Shown here: piece after piece, positions 13,301 through 23,992 of the stretch
How positions within the stretch are numbered: the stretch's first letter is position 1
Layout: every line of letters begins with the position of its first letter
NCBI GenBank assembly: GCA_905147135.1
Contig: LR990060.1
Location: 7,704,001 to 7,768,000, forward strand
DNA: 64,000 nucleotides
Direction: 5' to 3'
DNA from: Blastobasis lacticolella
Lineage: Eukaryota > Arthropoda > Insecta > Lepidoptera > Blastobasidae
Translations under genes and position numbers: made by a program
Notes under the pieces: generated by a model
Told to the model about the DNA's origin: nothing
Databases searched by the model: none
The model's input: the letters and a program-made list of their open reading frames with translations, nothing else

Positions 13301-15549
13301 ACAACGTGCAGTAGCAATTAGAAGGCGTGATGGGATTTCAGCTCACAGCAATAGATCGGCATTCAGCTACGATCCACAAATTAACTACGCCGATCAAAAC
13401 AGCATTCAAATTGGAGCGATGGATAAGATATGCCCTAAATGTTCCGCGAAAAAATGGAGAGACGAAGCAATTGGTATGTGTTGCGCGGCTGGAAAAGTAA
13501 TACTTCCCAGTATCGTAGAGCCTCCAGAACCAATCAAAAGCCTTCTGACGAACAATAGTACACTATCCGCGCATTTTTTAAAAAACGCACGTCGTTACAA
13601 TAATCTGTTTCAGATGACATCGTTCGGGGCGAAAGAAATTAGGGAGGGGAATTTCATGCCAACCTTTAAGGTAGAGGGACAGGTTTATCACCTCATAGGC
13701 AGCCTCCTGCCGCCATCCAGACAAAGCCCACAATTTCTGCAGATATATTTTATTTCCGATGTTGACCAATCTTTGCGCTCTAACATGGCTCCTATGCTAA
13801 AACTGGATTTGATCAACGAATTGCAGACCATGTTGAATAGTCACAACGTTTACATATGAAGATTTAAACAAAGTATCGAATCGACATCTCCAGAGAATTT
13901 AAAATAAATTATTCACGCTGACCGCACACCTCAAGCAGAACACCGAGGCAGATACAACGCGCCTTCCGTCAACGAAGTGGCCGTTCTCTTGGTTGATGAA
14001 GACAAAGGCCCCAGAGATATAGTGCTGCACGGTAGAGACGGGCAGCTGAAGCGAGTGTCGGAATTGCATAGGGCTTATGATCCGTTACAATATCCGCTAA
14101 TGTTCAGTACATACTTAAGTATAATATAATTACTTCATATTATAAAACGAAGTCCCACGCCGTGTCTTACTGTCAGTCTGTACGCGATAAACTCAAGAAC
14201 TACTGACCGGATTTTCATGCGGTATTCACACACAGACTACATAGTGCGGTTTTAGACAACGTGATTCATGACGAAGGTTCAGGTGTATAATTTGTTAAGG
14301 TTTACTACCCGTGCGAAGCCGGGACGGGCCGCTAGTTTATCAATAAACTTAGGTCTCACCTGTCAATCAAGTCGTCCAGTATTACGAGGTCCCCCGGCGC
14401 ATACTGTTCCTGTAGCGAGCCGGTGGCCGTGGTGGCCAGCACGTGGCTGCAGCCGGCCTGCTTCAGCGCCCAGATGTTCGCGCGGTAGTTCACGTCACTG
14501 GAAGGGGTTCGGTTATTCATCATCGTCATCAAACAGCCGAAAGACGCCTACTGCTGGGCATAGGCCTTCCCCAGAGATCTCCACAAAGGCCGGTCTTGTG
14601 CCTTCCGCATCCAGCTGGTACCTGGCGATCTTTACCAGTCGTCGATCCACCTTGTGGGAAGCCCACCCACGCTGTCGGTTCGGTAATTCTACCAGTGCAT
14701 TATAAGTATTATCTGATTAATAGAACACAATCAAATCCAGCTGCCAAAACCTGGATCATGGTCAAGGCAGACCCCGGACGCAAGCATAACCGGGGCATTA
14801 ACGTCAAGATGATGATTATAATACTGGTTGGTTCGAGCGGGGACCCACAGATATCATTGGATGGATCAAGTTTTGAAAGACCTACAAAACTAGGTCAGAA
14901 ACGCAGGCGCTGGTGTCGGAGATCAAGATTCACTTTGGTTTCGACAATGCTGGACTCCTTGTCCACGTCCGATAATGCCAGGTAGAGACAGGCCGGCTTT
15001 AATCATTATCATTAATTTCACAGGACGCCTACTGCGACATAGGCCTCCTTCTAGGTTTTAGGGAGATCGCAGTATGGTGGAAATATAAATATACTGCCCA
15101 TTTTCTCGTTTACGGAGGGTACTAGCTGTAGGCTAAGACTATTGAAATTGTTACCTTTTGCGATTACGTATGATCGATGTAATGGAACTTTGTAAGCAAC
15201 TGAACTCATGCAAATCGATGATACGTAATTGCAAAAGTAACAATTTCAATCATTGACGTCAGAGAATTGTTGGCAACAGAGTTACGACATTAGCCGCCTT
15301 CTACGACACCTGAAAATGAAAGGGGATGGCTCTACTTTACCCTGCCGGATACTACACGAGTTATTATCCATACCTGGGCTGTATCTGGTGCTTGCGTCCA
15401 TGCCTCGCGAGCAGTACACACGGCACGCCCTTGATGCGGCCCTCTATGAGGACATCGGAGGGCGCCCCGAAAGGCGTATCCACGGCGCGCTCTACTGGCG
15501 ACTCGAACAGTGCAGGATCATCAAAGCCGGAGCCACCGATGATGCCGAT
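7316..15549 (-). CDS. Mtap: S-methyl-5'-thioadenosine phosphorylase, start exon not found
   Basis: Six minus-strand exons join in phase: 15374-15549, 14360-14497, 10468-10647, 9034-9109, 8335-8421 and 7316-7498 (stop at 7316-7318). They give 279 residues, close to the family's 280-290. Visible motifs are [12 protein letters not shown] (phosphate loop), [42 protein letters not shown] and VTDYDCW, whose acidic residues set purine specificity in the family. The enzyme phosphorolyses methylthioadenosine to adenine and methylthioribose-1-phosphate in methionine and polyamine salvage. All donors and acceptors are GT/AG. The expected short first exon was not found. The frame is open upstream of 15549 through a repeat to an ATG at 15676-15678, so an unusual start is possible. 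The acceptor at 15550 lacks a pyrimidine tract. The exact C-terminus is less certain than the core. Confidence 0.5.
7716..7865. mobile_element. Hairpin MITE in the last Mtap intron
   Basis: Two arms of about 49 bases, starting GGGGGCTTACCATGAGCTCT and ending in its near-perfect complement, enclose about 50 bases. The arms differ at only a few positions. Confidence 0.5.
8450..8640 (+). mobile_element. Helitron 5' end fragment
   Basis: It starts TCTCTACTAATATTATAAAG and resembles the first 150 bases of the Helitron at 11689. No matching 3' hairpin/CTAG end was seen, so it is truncated. It lies in an Mtap intron 28 bases from exon 8335-8421. Confidence 0.5.
9465..9625 (-). mobile_element. SINE-like repeat, minus copy
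   Basis: GTCCATAGTCGGCGGCATAG and CATCAGGTGGCCTACTTTCC are the reverse of the family at 3560. In an Mtap intron. Confidence 0.5.
10014..10421. mobile_element. MITE, family with GAGCAGTTTTCC termini
   Basis: Left end GGAGTTTTCCAGTAGGTATT and right end TACCTATTGGAAAACTGCTC form inverted repeats. The interior is about 400 bp of AT-rich DNA shared with two other copies in the window. It lies in the Mtap intron beside the exon at 10468. Confidence 0.5.
10750..10985 (+). mobile_element. SINE (ACTCATGGGTG family)
   Basis: AGAATAGCATCAACCCCTTA through TATGGGCTGTGATGATAATC, in an Mtap intron. Confidence 0.5.
11040..11270. mobile_element. MITE, family of 62400, degenerate
   Basis: The right part CAACTGCGTCGAAATATCAA and CCCGATAACATG matches the family. 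The left end is degraded. It lies in the Mtap intron. Confidence 0.5.
11689..14335 (+). mobile_element. Helitron with Rep-region fragment
   Basis: It begins A|TCTACACTAATATTATAAAG and ends with hairpin CCCGT..ACGGG and GCCGCTAG|T, the Helitron signature (TC start, CTAG end, insertion between A and T). It contains Helitron coding remnants but no helicase. It occupies the Mtap intron, its end being 24 bases from the donor of exon 14360-14497. Confidence 0.5.
12720..14120 (+). pseudogene. Helitron Rep/helicase protein, N-terminal part, broken
   Basis: A frame at 13419-13859 reads [21 protein letters not shown] and [19 protein letters not shown], the Helitron-like N-terminal (Rep) domain. After a break, [19 protein letters not shown] and [16 protein letters not shown] follow (13950-14110). 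Upstream, 12764-13260 is a degenerate repeat of about 70 bases encoding Arg/Ser/Glu-rich units ([11 protein letters not shown] type in the Helitron frame). No helicase motifs remain. Confidence 0.5.
14515..14690 (+). mobile_element. SINE of the AAAGACGCCTACTGCTGGGC family
   Basis: Full-looking copy from CATCGTCATC to CCCACGCTG. Other copies are at 2850-2985, 19975-20120, 27305-27670 (interrupted) and 50425-50900 (interrupted). It lies 17 bases upstream of an Mtap acceptor. Confidence 0.5.
15141..15253. mobile_element. Hairpin MITE of about 113 bp
   Basis: Arms ATTGAAATTGTTACCTTTTG and its near complement at 15225-15253 (CAAAAGTAACAATTTCAAT) define a short foldback element in an Mtap intron. 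Confidence 0.5.
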
Positions 15550-15555
15550 CTGGCC

Positions 15556-15700
15556 AGATATTTGTTTTTTTAATGCTATTATACGGTAGACAAACTGGTC
15601 ACATGGAAAATGATCAACTCCGCCTATGGACATCACCAACACCACGGCACTACCAAAGCATTGTCCATCTCTACACATTTAATATGCCTCTTGAACGATC
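15556..15700 (+). mobile_element. SINE-like repeat at the Mtap acceptor
   Basis: T-run, then CTATTATACGGTAGACAAAC and CCTATGGACATCACCAACAC, the family also seen at 3560-3900, 825-905, 340-440 (related) and, on minus, 9465-9625. It begins within about 10 bases of the splice acceptor of exon 15374-15549. Confidence 0.5.
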
Positions 15701-16134
15701 CCATGCCATGAAACATACATACTTACATCCGTTTTTGGCAACCGCACGAACAGCGGAAGGCGGGATATCACCCCTCATTCAACCGACGAGGCTCCACTGG
15801 TGGATCTTTATAGCTAGAAGCGGTTTACGAAATCGATGTAACATCTATGTTATCCTATAATAGATTTCAGGATTAAATACCTATATTATTATATTGGCAG
15901 TGCAGCACCACAAACTAACTAAGTGTCGCCATTTTATTTTGTACGAAGTCGAAACTAGCTGGTCTGCATTATTCACTGCATTGTGAGCGCTATGGGCACT
16001 TCACCAGGCAGACGTGGTAGCCTCCATATAGTGAACTAGTATTTTGATCACTGATGTAGTACTAATGTATGACATGCCATGGTAAAATAAAATAAAAAGT
16101 GTAAATTGTAATTGGATGAAGTAACTCAGACTGC

Positions 16135-16380
16135 GAGTCTAGCCAAGATGTAAACTAATTACTTTCGCACAGTGGAGTCGCCTAAAGTATAAGGATCATT
16201 TGACTCATAGCCAAACTCAGAACTAACATCGTCATCGAGTAAAGAATCACTTTAGACAGACAGATGGAGTTGATGTTTGATACCCACACCGTCATCCAAG
16301 TACCAAATACATGCATACCAAATGATCTTTGTAGTTCTGGAAACTTCACTCTGTGGTTAATTTGCATCTTGGCTAGGCCG
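16135..16380. mobile_element. MITE downstream of Coa7
   Basis: Inverted ends GTCTAGCCAAGATGTAAACT and complement GCCTAGCCAAGATGCAAATT enclose about 200 non-coding bases. Confidence 0.5.
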
Positions 16381-16643
16381 CGGTATTGTCTATAGCTACA
16401 GTGACAGGCGTACTAATCTGCTTTACACACACACTCCACACACATTATAGGGAACAATAAAAACAAACAAATAAATGGTAACTCTTATTACAACAATTTA
16501 TTTTCAATAAATAATTTTCCTATTCATGCTGGTTCCTATTGCAAATACTTTGTACTATTCTCATTAGTCATGATTCTATGTACAACTATTACAGCATCTA
16601 CTGTCCTCACAAATGCATCATAGGCAAGTAACTTCTACAAGTG

Positions 16644-17856
16644 TTACTTGTTTTCTAAGCCTTGTTGGAATTTTAATTCTTTTACAGTTTCATGTGCCTT
16701 TTGTAAGTCCTGTGCAATTTGGAAGTATCTCTTTGATTCTTCTTCATTTTTCTCAACTCCATCGCCTTTCTTGTACATCATACTAACATTGGCGCATGCA
16801 TACATGTTACCAAGCTCGCAGGCCTTCTTCGCAAATTGGTATGCCTGCTTCATATCAGGTTTTATAAGGTACTCAATATTTTTGTTTTTCTCTGGCCTGT
16901 GTGGATTGTACTCCTTAGGGTTTTTAGGAACTCCAGTCATGTACATTCCACATAAATAGTGACATGCCATTTCCTCGTTTGAGTCACATGCTTTCTTTAG
17001 GAAGTTGTAGCCTGAAATGATAAAAAATAATAAATAAAATAAATATTCGTGGGTACTATGGGTGCTAGATAACTAATATACTACTTATATACTTTTTAAA
17101 TACATACTTATTATACATAGAACACCCAGACCCATAACAGAAATTAAGATTCATCATTTCAATTTCTGCCTGGCCAGGATTCAAACAAATTTCAATGTGA
17201 GAATATAGTATGTTTAATAGTCTCTACAGGTCTGTCTCTCCACAATTATCAATAGTTCATAGACATAGACATAATTTGATTGGTAAATATTTATACAAGT
17301 CATTCTTAACGGTTATAAGTTAAACCACAAGTGGATTGAAATGTGTACAGTTTAAAATGACCCTAGGCTTCCACTTCGACATGTACCTAAAAATTAATGA
17401 CCTAATGTTCTTTAGTTGTACTTATTACGTTATTAGGAACCAACAAACAATGGTAGAAATGTGCTATTTACCTTTAGGTACATCTCTGGTGATACTGTTG
17501 GAGGGTCCCGTGGCTGTGAGCAACATGCCGGCATGTAGACACGACGTAGGGTCCTGCAGCTCACATCCTTTCTCGAAGTAAGGGTACGCATTGGTAGGGT
17601 CCGGCTTTTCCATGCCTTTACCCACCAACATATAATTTCCAATCTTCAAACATGACTTCCCGTACTTGTAATCAGTACAATTAGTCTTGTAAACCTTTGC
17701 CGCCTTTTCAAAATCCTTTTTGATAGTTTCCAAGTAGTCACCGAGAAGGTGACACACTTCCGGCTTTTTCTCCTTGTAGCACCCGAATCGGTACTCGATA
17801 CTTAAGTTTTCCAAGTATTCCTTCACGTCCTCTTCTTGTTTTAAGTCATAAGCCAT
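16644..17856 (-). CDS. Coa7: Cytochrome c oxidase assembly factor 7 homologue (Sel1-repeat protein)
   Basis: Two exons, 17472-17856 (ATG at 17854-17856) and 16644-17011, join in phase to 250 residues, close to the roughly 230 of vertebrate COA7. The N-terminus contains EYLENLSIEYRFGCYKEK. The rest is a chain of Sel1-like helical repeats with paired Cys residues, for example GCELQDPTSCLHAGMLL, KACDSNEEMACHYLCGMYM and KACELGNMYACANVSMMY. In family knowledge this is a Cys-rich mitochondrial intermembrane-space protein needed for respiratory complex assembly. The intron donor is AAAG|GTAAAT and the acceptor TTTCAG|G. A polyadenylation signal (AATAAA on the minus strand) lies about 16499-16504. 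The 460-bp intron contains a fragment of a tRNA-derived SINE. The gene stands alone on its strand between Mtap and the heme oxygenase pair. Confidence 0.5.
17095..17205 (-). mobile_element. tRNA-derived SINE fragment in the Coa7 intron
   Basis: CAGAAATTAAGATTCATCAT and GGCCAGGATTCAAACAA match the central part of the SINE at 54860. Confidence 0.5.
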
Positions 17857-17999
17857 CGCGTTACGTTATTTTATTAATTAATACAAATGATTTAGGTTAG
17901 ATAACACAACACAACCACGAAAGTTGACAGCTCCATTGCCTCACAAATGTCAAACTGATAAGATAACCTTTATCAATTTGTAAACAAACGTAGTCGTTA

Positions 18000-18716
18000 A
18001 ATAACTTGTAATAAAACAAAAGCCGTATGAATTCGTATTAACCAAATAATTGAATTCCGTTAATACAATAAAAGATTAACGGCATAAATAACTAATTTAA
18101 AAGTATTTCTAGGAAAATTTAGACATTTTTACCTTAATGTTAATATCGCCCATGTTACACTAACTTCGTTCTAATTTTATAAGCAAATTGAAAAATTATA
18201 AAGCGTATGGTCAAACAAAACAAAAAAATAAAATTTTGTGAAGTAATTAAAAATACTTGTAAACAATTTAATCCGGAAATGCCGGACATAAAAAAATTTG
18301 CAAGGCAACTGCCACACATAAACTCGATGGCGACTGCTCTGCTCACGTAATGTTGCCAGACCCGATTTTTAAAAATCATTTTTGTTTTGGCATGGCCGAT
18401 CCGCAGATCTACAGATATTTTAAAATTAAATCTAGCGCGCACTGCCATGTAAACACAGTGCATTAATTATTCGAAAGCGCGATAGAAAAAATTTAGATAT
18501 CGGGGCAGCTGTTAACAAAACGCGTTTTTCCAGTGTTGCCAGTTCATTTCGGTCTCTGACGACTACCATGGTAGCTGTGGGTGTGTGGCCGCTTATCGTC
18601 TAATAATGATGTCGGCAAATAATATACAAATTCTACCGAGCAGGTAGAGTAATAGTGCAGTCAATACGCCTGCACGTGAAGACCGCAGAAGCGCCGTACG
18701 CACTCACTCAATATAA
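18000..18716. other. Intergenic spacer, nothing recognised
   Basis: AT-rich DNA upstream of Coa7. A 102-codon minus frame (18155-18463) has no recognisable domain. The Coa7 promoter should be near 17860-18000. Confidence 0.5.
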
Positions 18717-19170
18717 TAAGCAGTTTTCCAGTAGGTATTGTCAGTTAGTTTCAAAAAACATTAATAGATGGCACTCCTACAATTTTGTTTTTTGTTTTTT
18801 AATCTGTGTGTTTGTGGCAGTGATGTCATGCAGCCATCCAATACTAAACTAAAAAAAATGTTTATTAATATGAACATAACTTTCAAAATTTGAACGAAAT
18901 GTACGAAGAAATATTTATATAAGTAGGCACTTAGTTCCATTTTAATACAAACCTTTCATATTTGTATTACGGTTATTCTTGATCCTAGCGTCCATGAAAC
19001 GAACTGACTCAGTCAGATTGATGTTTGTTTTGTTTGCAATAATTTATTACATCAGCTAAAATTGTTGAAAAGTATTGATAAATACAACATCATTTAATAC
19101 TATCATTGTCGGGGCGCCATCTAGTGAGTGGTTAGGAATGCTTTAGATACCTATTGGAAAACTGCTCATT
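18717..19170. mobile_element. MITE, family with GAGCAGTTTTCC termini
   Basis: Left end AAGCAGTTTTCCAGTAGGTA and right end TACCTATTGGAAAACTGCTC. The interior matches the copies at 10014 and 47040. It lies between Coa7 and the heme oxygenase paralogue. Confidence 0.5.
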
Positions 19171-19742
19171 ACTTTTAGTAAATGATGATCTGTGATCTGT
19201 GATGATGAAATGACCCCAGTTTTCAAGAGCCAAAATAAAAAATTGCGGTCTCGCTTTGGTTGCTTAATAATTCGGTTTCAGCAATTTTCTTGTTCGACTG
19301 GCAGCAACACTGCAAACCGAAAGATGTGAGTGCAACCACGACCGTGGACAGCATTAATCAATTTTAAGAAAATAATAAAAATTGTGTGTAGTGCATCCGT
19401 TTTGGTTCTTATTCCTACCGACACCGATCAAAACGGGATGTATGACGGGAGCCTGGGGATTTGAAATGCGATGCACAACGCCATTACATGATGTGTACAC
19501 ACCGGCCCAACGAACGCGAATTAATGGACTTTCGTTGAATTACGTGTGTTCTATGTTTTGGATGGATTAGCAAACGTCGTAGGGAGTAGCGGTCGTATCA
19601 TCCAATCCTTTATGCTTTTGGGAGAAATTAAAAAAGCGCATCCGGTAACCCTAAACTGGCAACAGCTGATTTTCTTTTCTTTGTTTACCAATTGTTTCGA
19701 TCGATTGGTGATACTGGTTAGCATTTCTTCCTTGCTAATTAT

Positions 19743-19747
19743 TCAGT
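19743..19747 (+). promoter_or_regulatory. Possible initiator (TCAGT) of the heme oxygenase paralogue
   Basis: An arthropod-type TCAGT initiator lies 52 bases before the ATG and is conserved in the other copy (27040-27044) within a shared upstream block of about 180 bases. No TATA box was recognised. Suggestive only. Confidence 0.5.
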
Positions 19748-19798
19748 GGAGAAGTTAATCTCCGGGTCGAATTTCTTTACTCTTAGAAGTTAATAAAG

Positions 19799-22700
19799 AT
19801 GTCTGGAAATGTGGAATTATTTACAACGCGTATAAGTATGGCTACGCGCGAAAACTATTTTGTGAGTGAGGAATTAGTTAACGGGAAATTATGTGAAGGT
19901 AAGTATTTCTATAATGGGCTGTACCTAGTTCACGTTTTTCACTAAATAAAATAATGAAAAATACATTGTTTGTACCATCATCATTATGACCATATCGACC
20001 GGAAGATGGCTACCCCCGGCGATGTCCACAAAGACTGGTCTTTTGCCATCTGCACATTCTGCACCCAGCTGGTACCTGCGACCTTTACCGGGTCATCAGT
20101 TCACCTTGTCACGGATGCCTAACCACTCTGCGTCGCTTTAAAATTAACAGTCATAAAATAAAAGCGTAGACAACAATATTTTTTACAAAGAAATAAAAGG
20201 ATATTGATCGATGTTCTTCGTGACAGTTAGGTTTCTTATCTAAACAGAGAAACTACCTACAACAGCAGGCTGTTATTTTAGTTTTAACATATTCAGGCTG
20301 TTTCCGCATTCAGACGAACTTGCGCCTATTCTGCGTGGATAAGGAGTACTCCAAGATACCCTATTGTTCCCGCCATCCCAACTCCTCCTGGAAACGTAGC
20401 AACTCTTCCAGTTTTACAACCGTCTCCGGAAGAATTTGTGGTTGTCCGAGATGCTAAAGCCTGTATGATGCCACCCATTAGCATGTCTGCAGGATGTGTG
20501 CTTCAGGGGCACTGGGGGCTATCGGTGAGACCTATGGTGAAGAGGTGTTTATTAAATTTACCGTGTCCCGTTAAGGCTCCAGTTACCAGACGGAGTTGCT
20601 TTCAGAAAGGGAGGGGTTAATTTTCGGTAGAGCCTCTTTGGCTTGTCTGTATTCTTCTAGTGATGACCAGAGTTGGTTATGTTTTATCTGGATTCTATCC
20701 ACCAGGTGTTTACGGGTCCATGCAAAAGGCATAGGTAGAATTGATTCAGGGCCTATGGGCTTCGTACTAGAGCCACTTCTGGCCAACCAAAACATAGTCA
20801 GCTGCATCGTTTCCCCATGATACGCTGTGTAATTTAATCAATTGTAGAGTTATGAAATTTGTTTTACATACCTCATTTTAACATTTGCGACAGTCGAATA
20901 AAAACCGCGACGTGTTGTTGTTTTTAAGGCCCATAAGTACTGCCCTGCAATCTGATAAGATCCTAATAGGCTGTTGTTCTACCTTCTTGTCTCGCACGGC
21001 GTATGTGGCTCCCGTGTACTCCGCTTGTAAGATCGTGTTGTACTTACCCAGTGGGGTAGCTATTTTGATGTTAAGGTCTTCAGAGAAAACTCCGCAAACT
21101 GTACCCGAGTCTGTTTTGGACTGTAAAGATCCCGTATGTTTTTACCCTCCCGCGGGTACCCTCCCTCCCTCCCCGTACAGTTGGATCTCGTACTTCTTGA
21201 CCGTATCTACCTTCTTCGATATTCGGTCGCTAATGACCTTGCTTGGTTTTAGTCCACCATACTACCGCTCCGTAGCAGAACATAGGCCTAATCACTGATT
21301 TTACCTTGATTCAATGTGGTCATTCCAGTTTAATTTGTTATCAAGTATTACTCCTAGATATTGTACCTCCATTGATTGAGTAAGTTGTGTTTTAAAGAGG
21401 CTAAGTAGTCTGTAGTTATGTAATAGCCGTTTATTTATAAACATTACCATCTCTGTCTTCATTGAATTAACTGAAAGTCCATACTCATTACATCACTGTT
21501 CCACCATTTTCAGAGCCCTCTGTGTAACTCCAGTGACGGTGTCCGCGTTGTTTCGTTGTTGAAAGTACTTCACCTGCGCGTTTCCAGCTCTCTGCGGTGG
21601 GTGTGTATGCCTCCTCGTTAGTGTCCCATTTGTTTATTTTTTTAATTTTACAACCGGGGAAGTGTGCTTGCAGCAAGGTTTCCTCCGACTCTTCAGCAGT
21701 ACTTGTTTCCATAGGTTTAGATACTTTCCTTACCCGATCTGCATTATATGTATACTGTAAAATAACTTTGTTATTTTGTTTATTTGTAGCATTGCACGAT
21801 GAAACATTGTGGGGTGCTGGTCTTTTTGTTTTCTACCACATATTTGCTTTCTTGGAAGATGCTAAAGAACGTCTGAATGATCCAGATTTTAACAAACTGT
21901 TTGTGCACACCATACTCTACAGGTATGTGAACAATAACGCAATAAAATATAAATTTTGAACTACCTAAAAAGTATTTGTGGCCAGTATACAACAGCAAAT
22001 TAAAGAAAGGGCTTGTTTTCTAAGCATGGAGAATTAACAAAAGAAATTTCCATTGTGGGAGTAATTCGATGGCGTAAATCGATAGTGTTGAAGAAATTAA
22101 TTAATACAGAAGTATAATCGTCTCATTGGCTATCAAACTGGAAAAACCTAATTAAAATCAATAAGGTATTTACAAGGTTACAGACTGATTTGTGACACTG
22201 GAAATGTATGAGTTTATATGGAAAAATATGAGTGTAATTTCTCATTTATATTAATTTTGCCTGCAAGTTCGTCCACATGGACTGATAGATATTGAGCAAG
22301 TCTTTTCAAAATACAAACCTTTATCTGCTATTTCACCTGTATATAAAATTTAAGAAGTACCGTATGTCCTTCATAAGAAATGAATTTTCAAAATCAGTTC
22401 AGTAGTATCAGAGATTGTAACCAACATCCAAAACAAACATACCTCTACGTACCTCTTTATAATATTTTTTTTTCTTTCGATAATCAGATTTAGAATCAAA
22501 ACTGGCGAACAATAATAATAATATAGATAGAGAAGCACATACTATTCAAATGTTTCAGAAAAAGAGCTTTCCAAGAAGATCTAGACCACTATCTTGGCAA
22601 GGACTGGCGGTCTCTGCACAAAAGCATATCTCTGGTGTTCTATCTCCAGCACTTGCAATACCTCGAGGTGACTTCCCCTCAGCTGCTGATGGCTTACGTA

Positions 22701-23992
22701 TATCACCTATACCTTGGCCTGCTTACTGGGGGACAGATCCTGGTTCAGAAATGGCAGATGTTTGGATACAGTGAGTTTTACATACTTGTCCTGTAGAGTG
22801 GAATAGCACCAATCCCTTAAACTCGCGGGTGTACACTAATATTGTCGGGGGCAAACCATCTAAAGTGCCCGTAGGTTGAAAAATGGGCAGCAGCATTATC
22901 CATTTTTATGTTTACAAATCTGCGATCGCCTACCCGACCGACGGCCAAGCGTGGAAATTATGGCAATAGCCTTCCTCTCGTGGGAGAAGCCCTAAGTCCT
23001 GCAGTGTTATGGCTGTAATTATGACACATACGTACCTACGTGGACACAAGTACATAGGGGTAGGCAGAGACTGTATTGTTCCACTTGCTACGGCCCAGAC
23101 ACATCTTTTTCGCTTTTCCCATATTCATCAATCAGTTTAGGGTACTCTTGACACGACAGATCTTCATCGATAGTGAAAACCACATTACACAGACAGACGC
23201 GGAAAGCAAATTTATTTCATACTATGAAGGATTAGAGCTGCTTGCCCGTGGTCTAAAACTGCATGGAGCAGAGTTTTTTTTAGTATTATTTTTCTCACCA
23301 CCGCAATATCCAACCCGCCTTATAAGCGGGAGATTATGGCAAAACCCTCCGCCAATTACAACAGTTGACTGTAATGCGAACTTCTACAATCGCAATGAGG
23401 TTGTGTGCGATTTTAAAATCCATCAGAGGGCGCTACCGAGGCGTAAGATCTGCCGTCACAATGCTGCGGGCCTATTGGACAGCTGTAAAATGACGGATCT
23501 GAGCTTTATTTTGACAGCAGACCGCAGAACCGACCGAAGTACCGCCACCTGGTGATTTTTAAATAATTGATCCATAATGATCCCATTTACGGCAAATGCT
23601 ATTCGTAACTCGACCCATTTGCGTATCGACCTACAGTCGGATCTTGTGCCATTAGCTTTTGTTATTGAAGATAAAATGTACAGTTTACTGGGTTTTTTTT
23701 TGCAGACAACGACATGCCTGATGCGTATGTCGTAAAAGTGACCGACTTCTCTGAAATCGACATAAGCCAGTTGAAGAATGATTTCCAGGCCGCAATGAAT
23801 GAGATAGCAGATAACATGAGTGACATAGAAAAGAATGCGTTCATTAACCAGAGCAAAATGGTGTATGTTATGAACGACTTTGTTGTTAATACGATAGGTG
23901 ATCAAAGCTGGGACCTAAAAAGCTTTTGGTGTAAAGCTTCTGCTATTCTAATGTTGGTATTTTTAGCAGTGCTTGCCTATAAGATGACATAA
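19799..23992 (+). CDS. Heme oxygenase-like tandem paralogue lacking the proximal His
   Basis: Exons 19799-19898, 21790-21922, 22559-22770 and 23706-23992 have the same four lengths (100, 133, 212 and 287 bases) as the canonical copy 7.3 kb downstream, with intact GT/AG sites and no stop codon, giving 243 residues. The fold motifs remain (FYHIFAFLEDAKERL, KRAFQEDLDHYLGKDW, LLTGGQIL, hydrophobic C-terminal anchor). However, ATRKIHSVSD has become ATRENYFVSE, so residue 20 is Tyr instead of the heme-ligating His. Further changes are SGGQ to TGGQ and AKKRRMFGD to VQKWQMFGY. In family knowledge, loss of the proximal His strongly weakens or abolishes activity, so a different ligand, a non-catalytic role or early decay are all possible. 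A non-LTR retrotransposon fragment sits in intron 1. AATAAA occurs near 24203. A pseudogene with coincidentally open frames is the main alternative. Confidence 0.5.
19975..20120 (+). mobile_element. SINE (AAAGACGCC family) in intron 1 of the heme oxygenase paralogue
   Basis: The CATCATTATGACCATATCGA start and CACCTTGTCACGGATGCC end match the family. The other gene copy has the same SINE at 27305-27345 and 27555-27670. Confidence 0.5.
20285..21760 (-). pseudogene. Non-LTR retrotransposon fragment in intron 1 of the heme oxygenase paralogue
   Basis: Minus-strand frames show an RNase H-end segment (IGPESILPMPFAW) and, further upstream, EESEETLLQAHFPGC, a linker typical of R1/Jockey-type ORF2. 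Frames are broken. The canonical heme oxygenase copy has nothing here, so it inserted after the duplication. Confidence 0.5.
22785..23012 (+). mobile_element. SINE (ACTCATGGGTG family) after exon 3 of the heme oxygenase paralogue
   Basis: Starts 15 bases after the donor of exon 22559-22770. The canonical copy has the same SINE at the same place (29015-29850), so it predates the duplication. Confidence 0.5.
23395..23560. mobile_element. MITE in intron 3 of the heme oxygenase paralogue
   Basis: GAGGGCGCTACCGAGGCGTA at one end and a complementary CGGTGGCGCTAC-type end at the other. Related copies lie at 30255-30420 (same intron of the other heme oxygenase copy) and 33180-33340. Confidence 0.5.
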
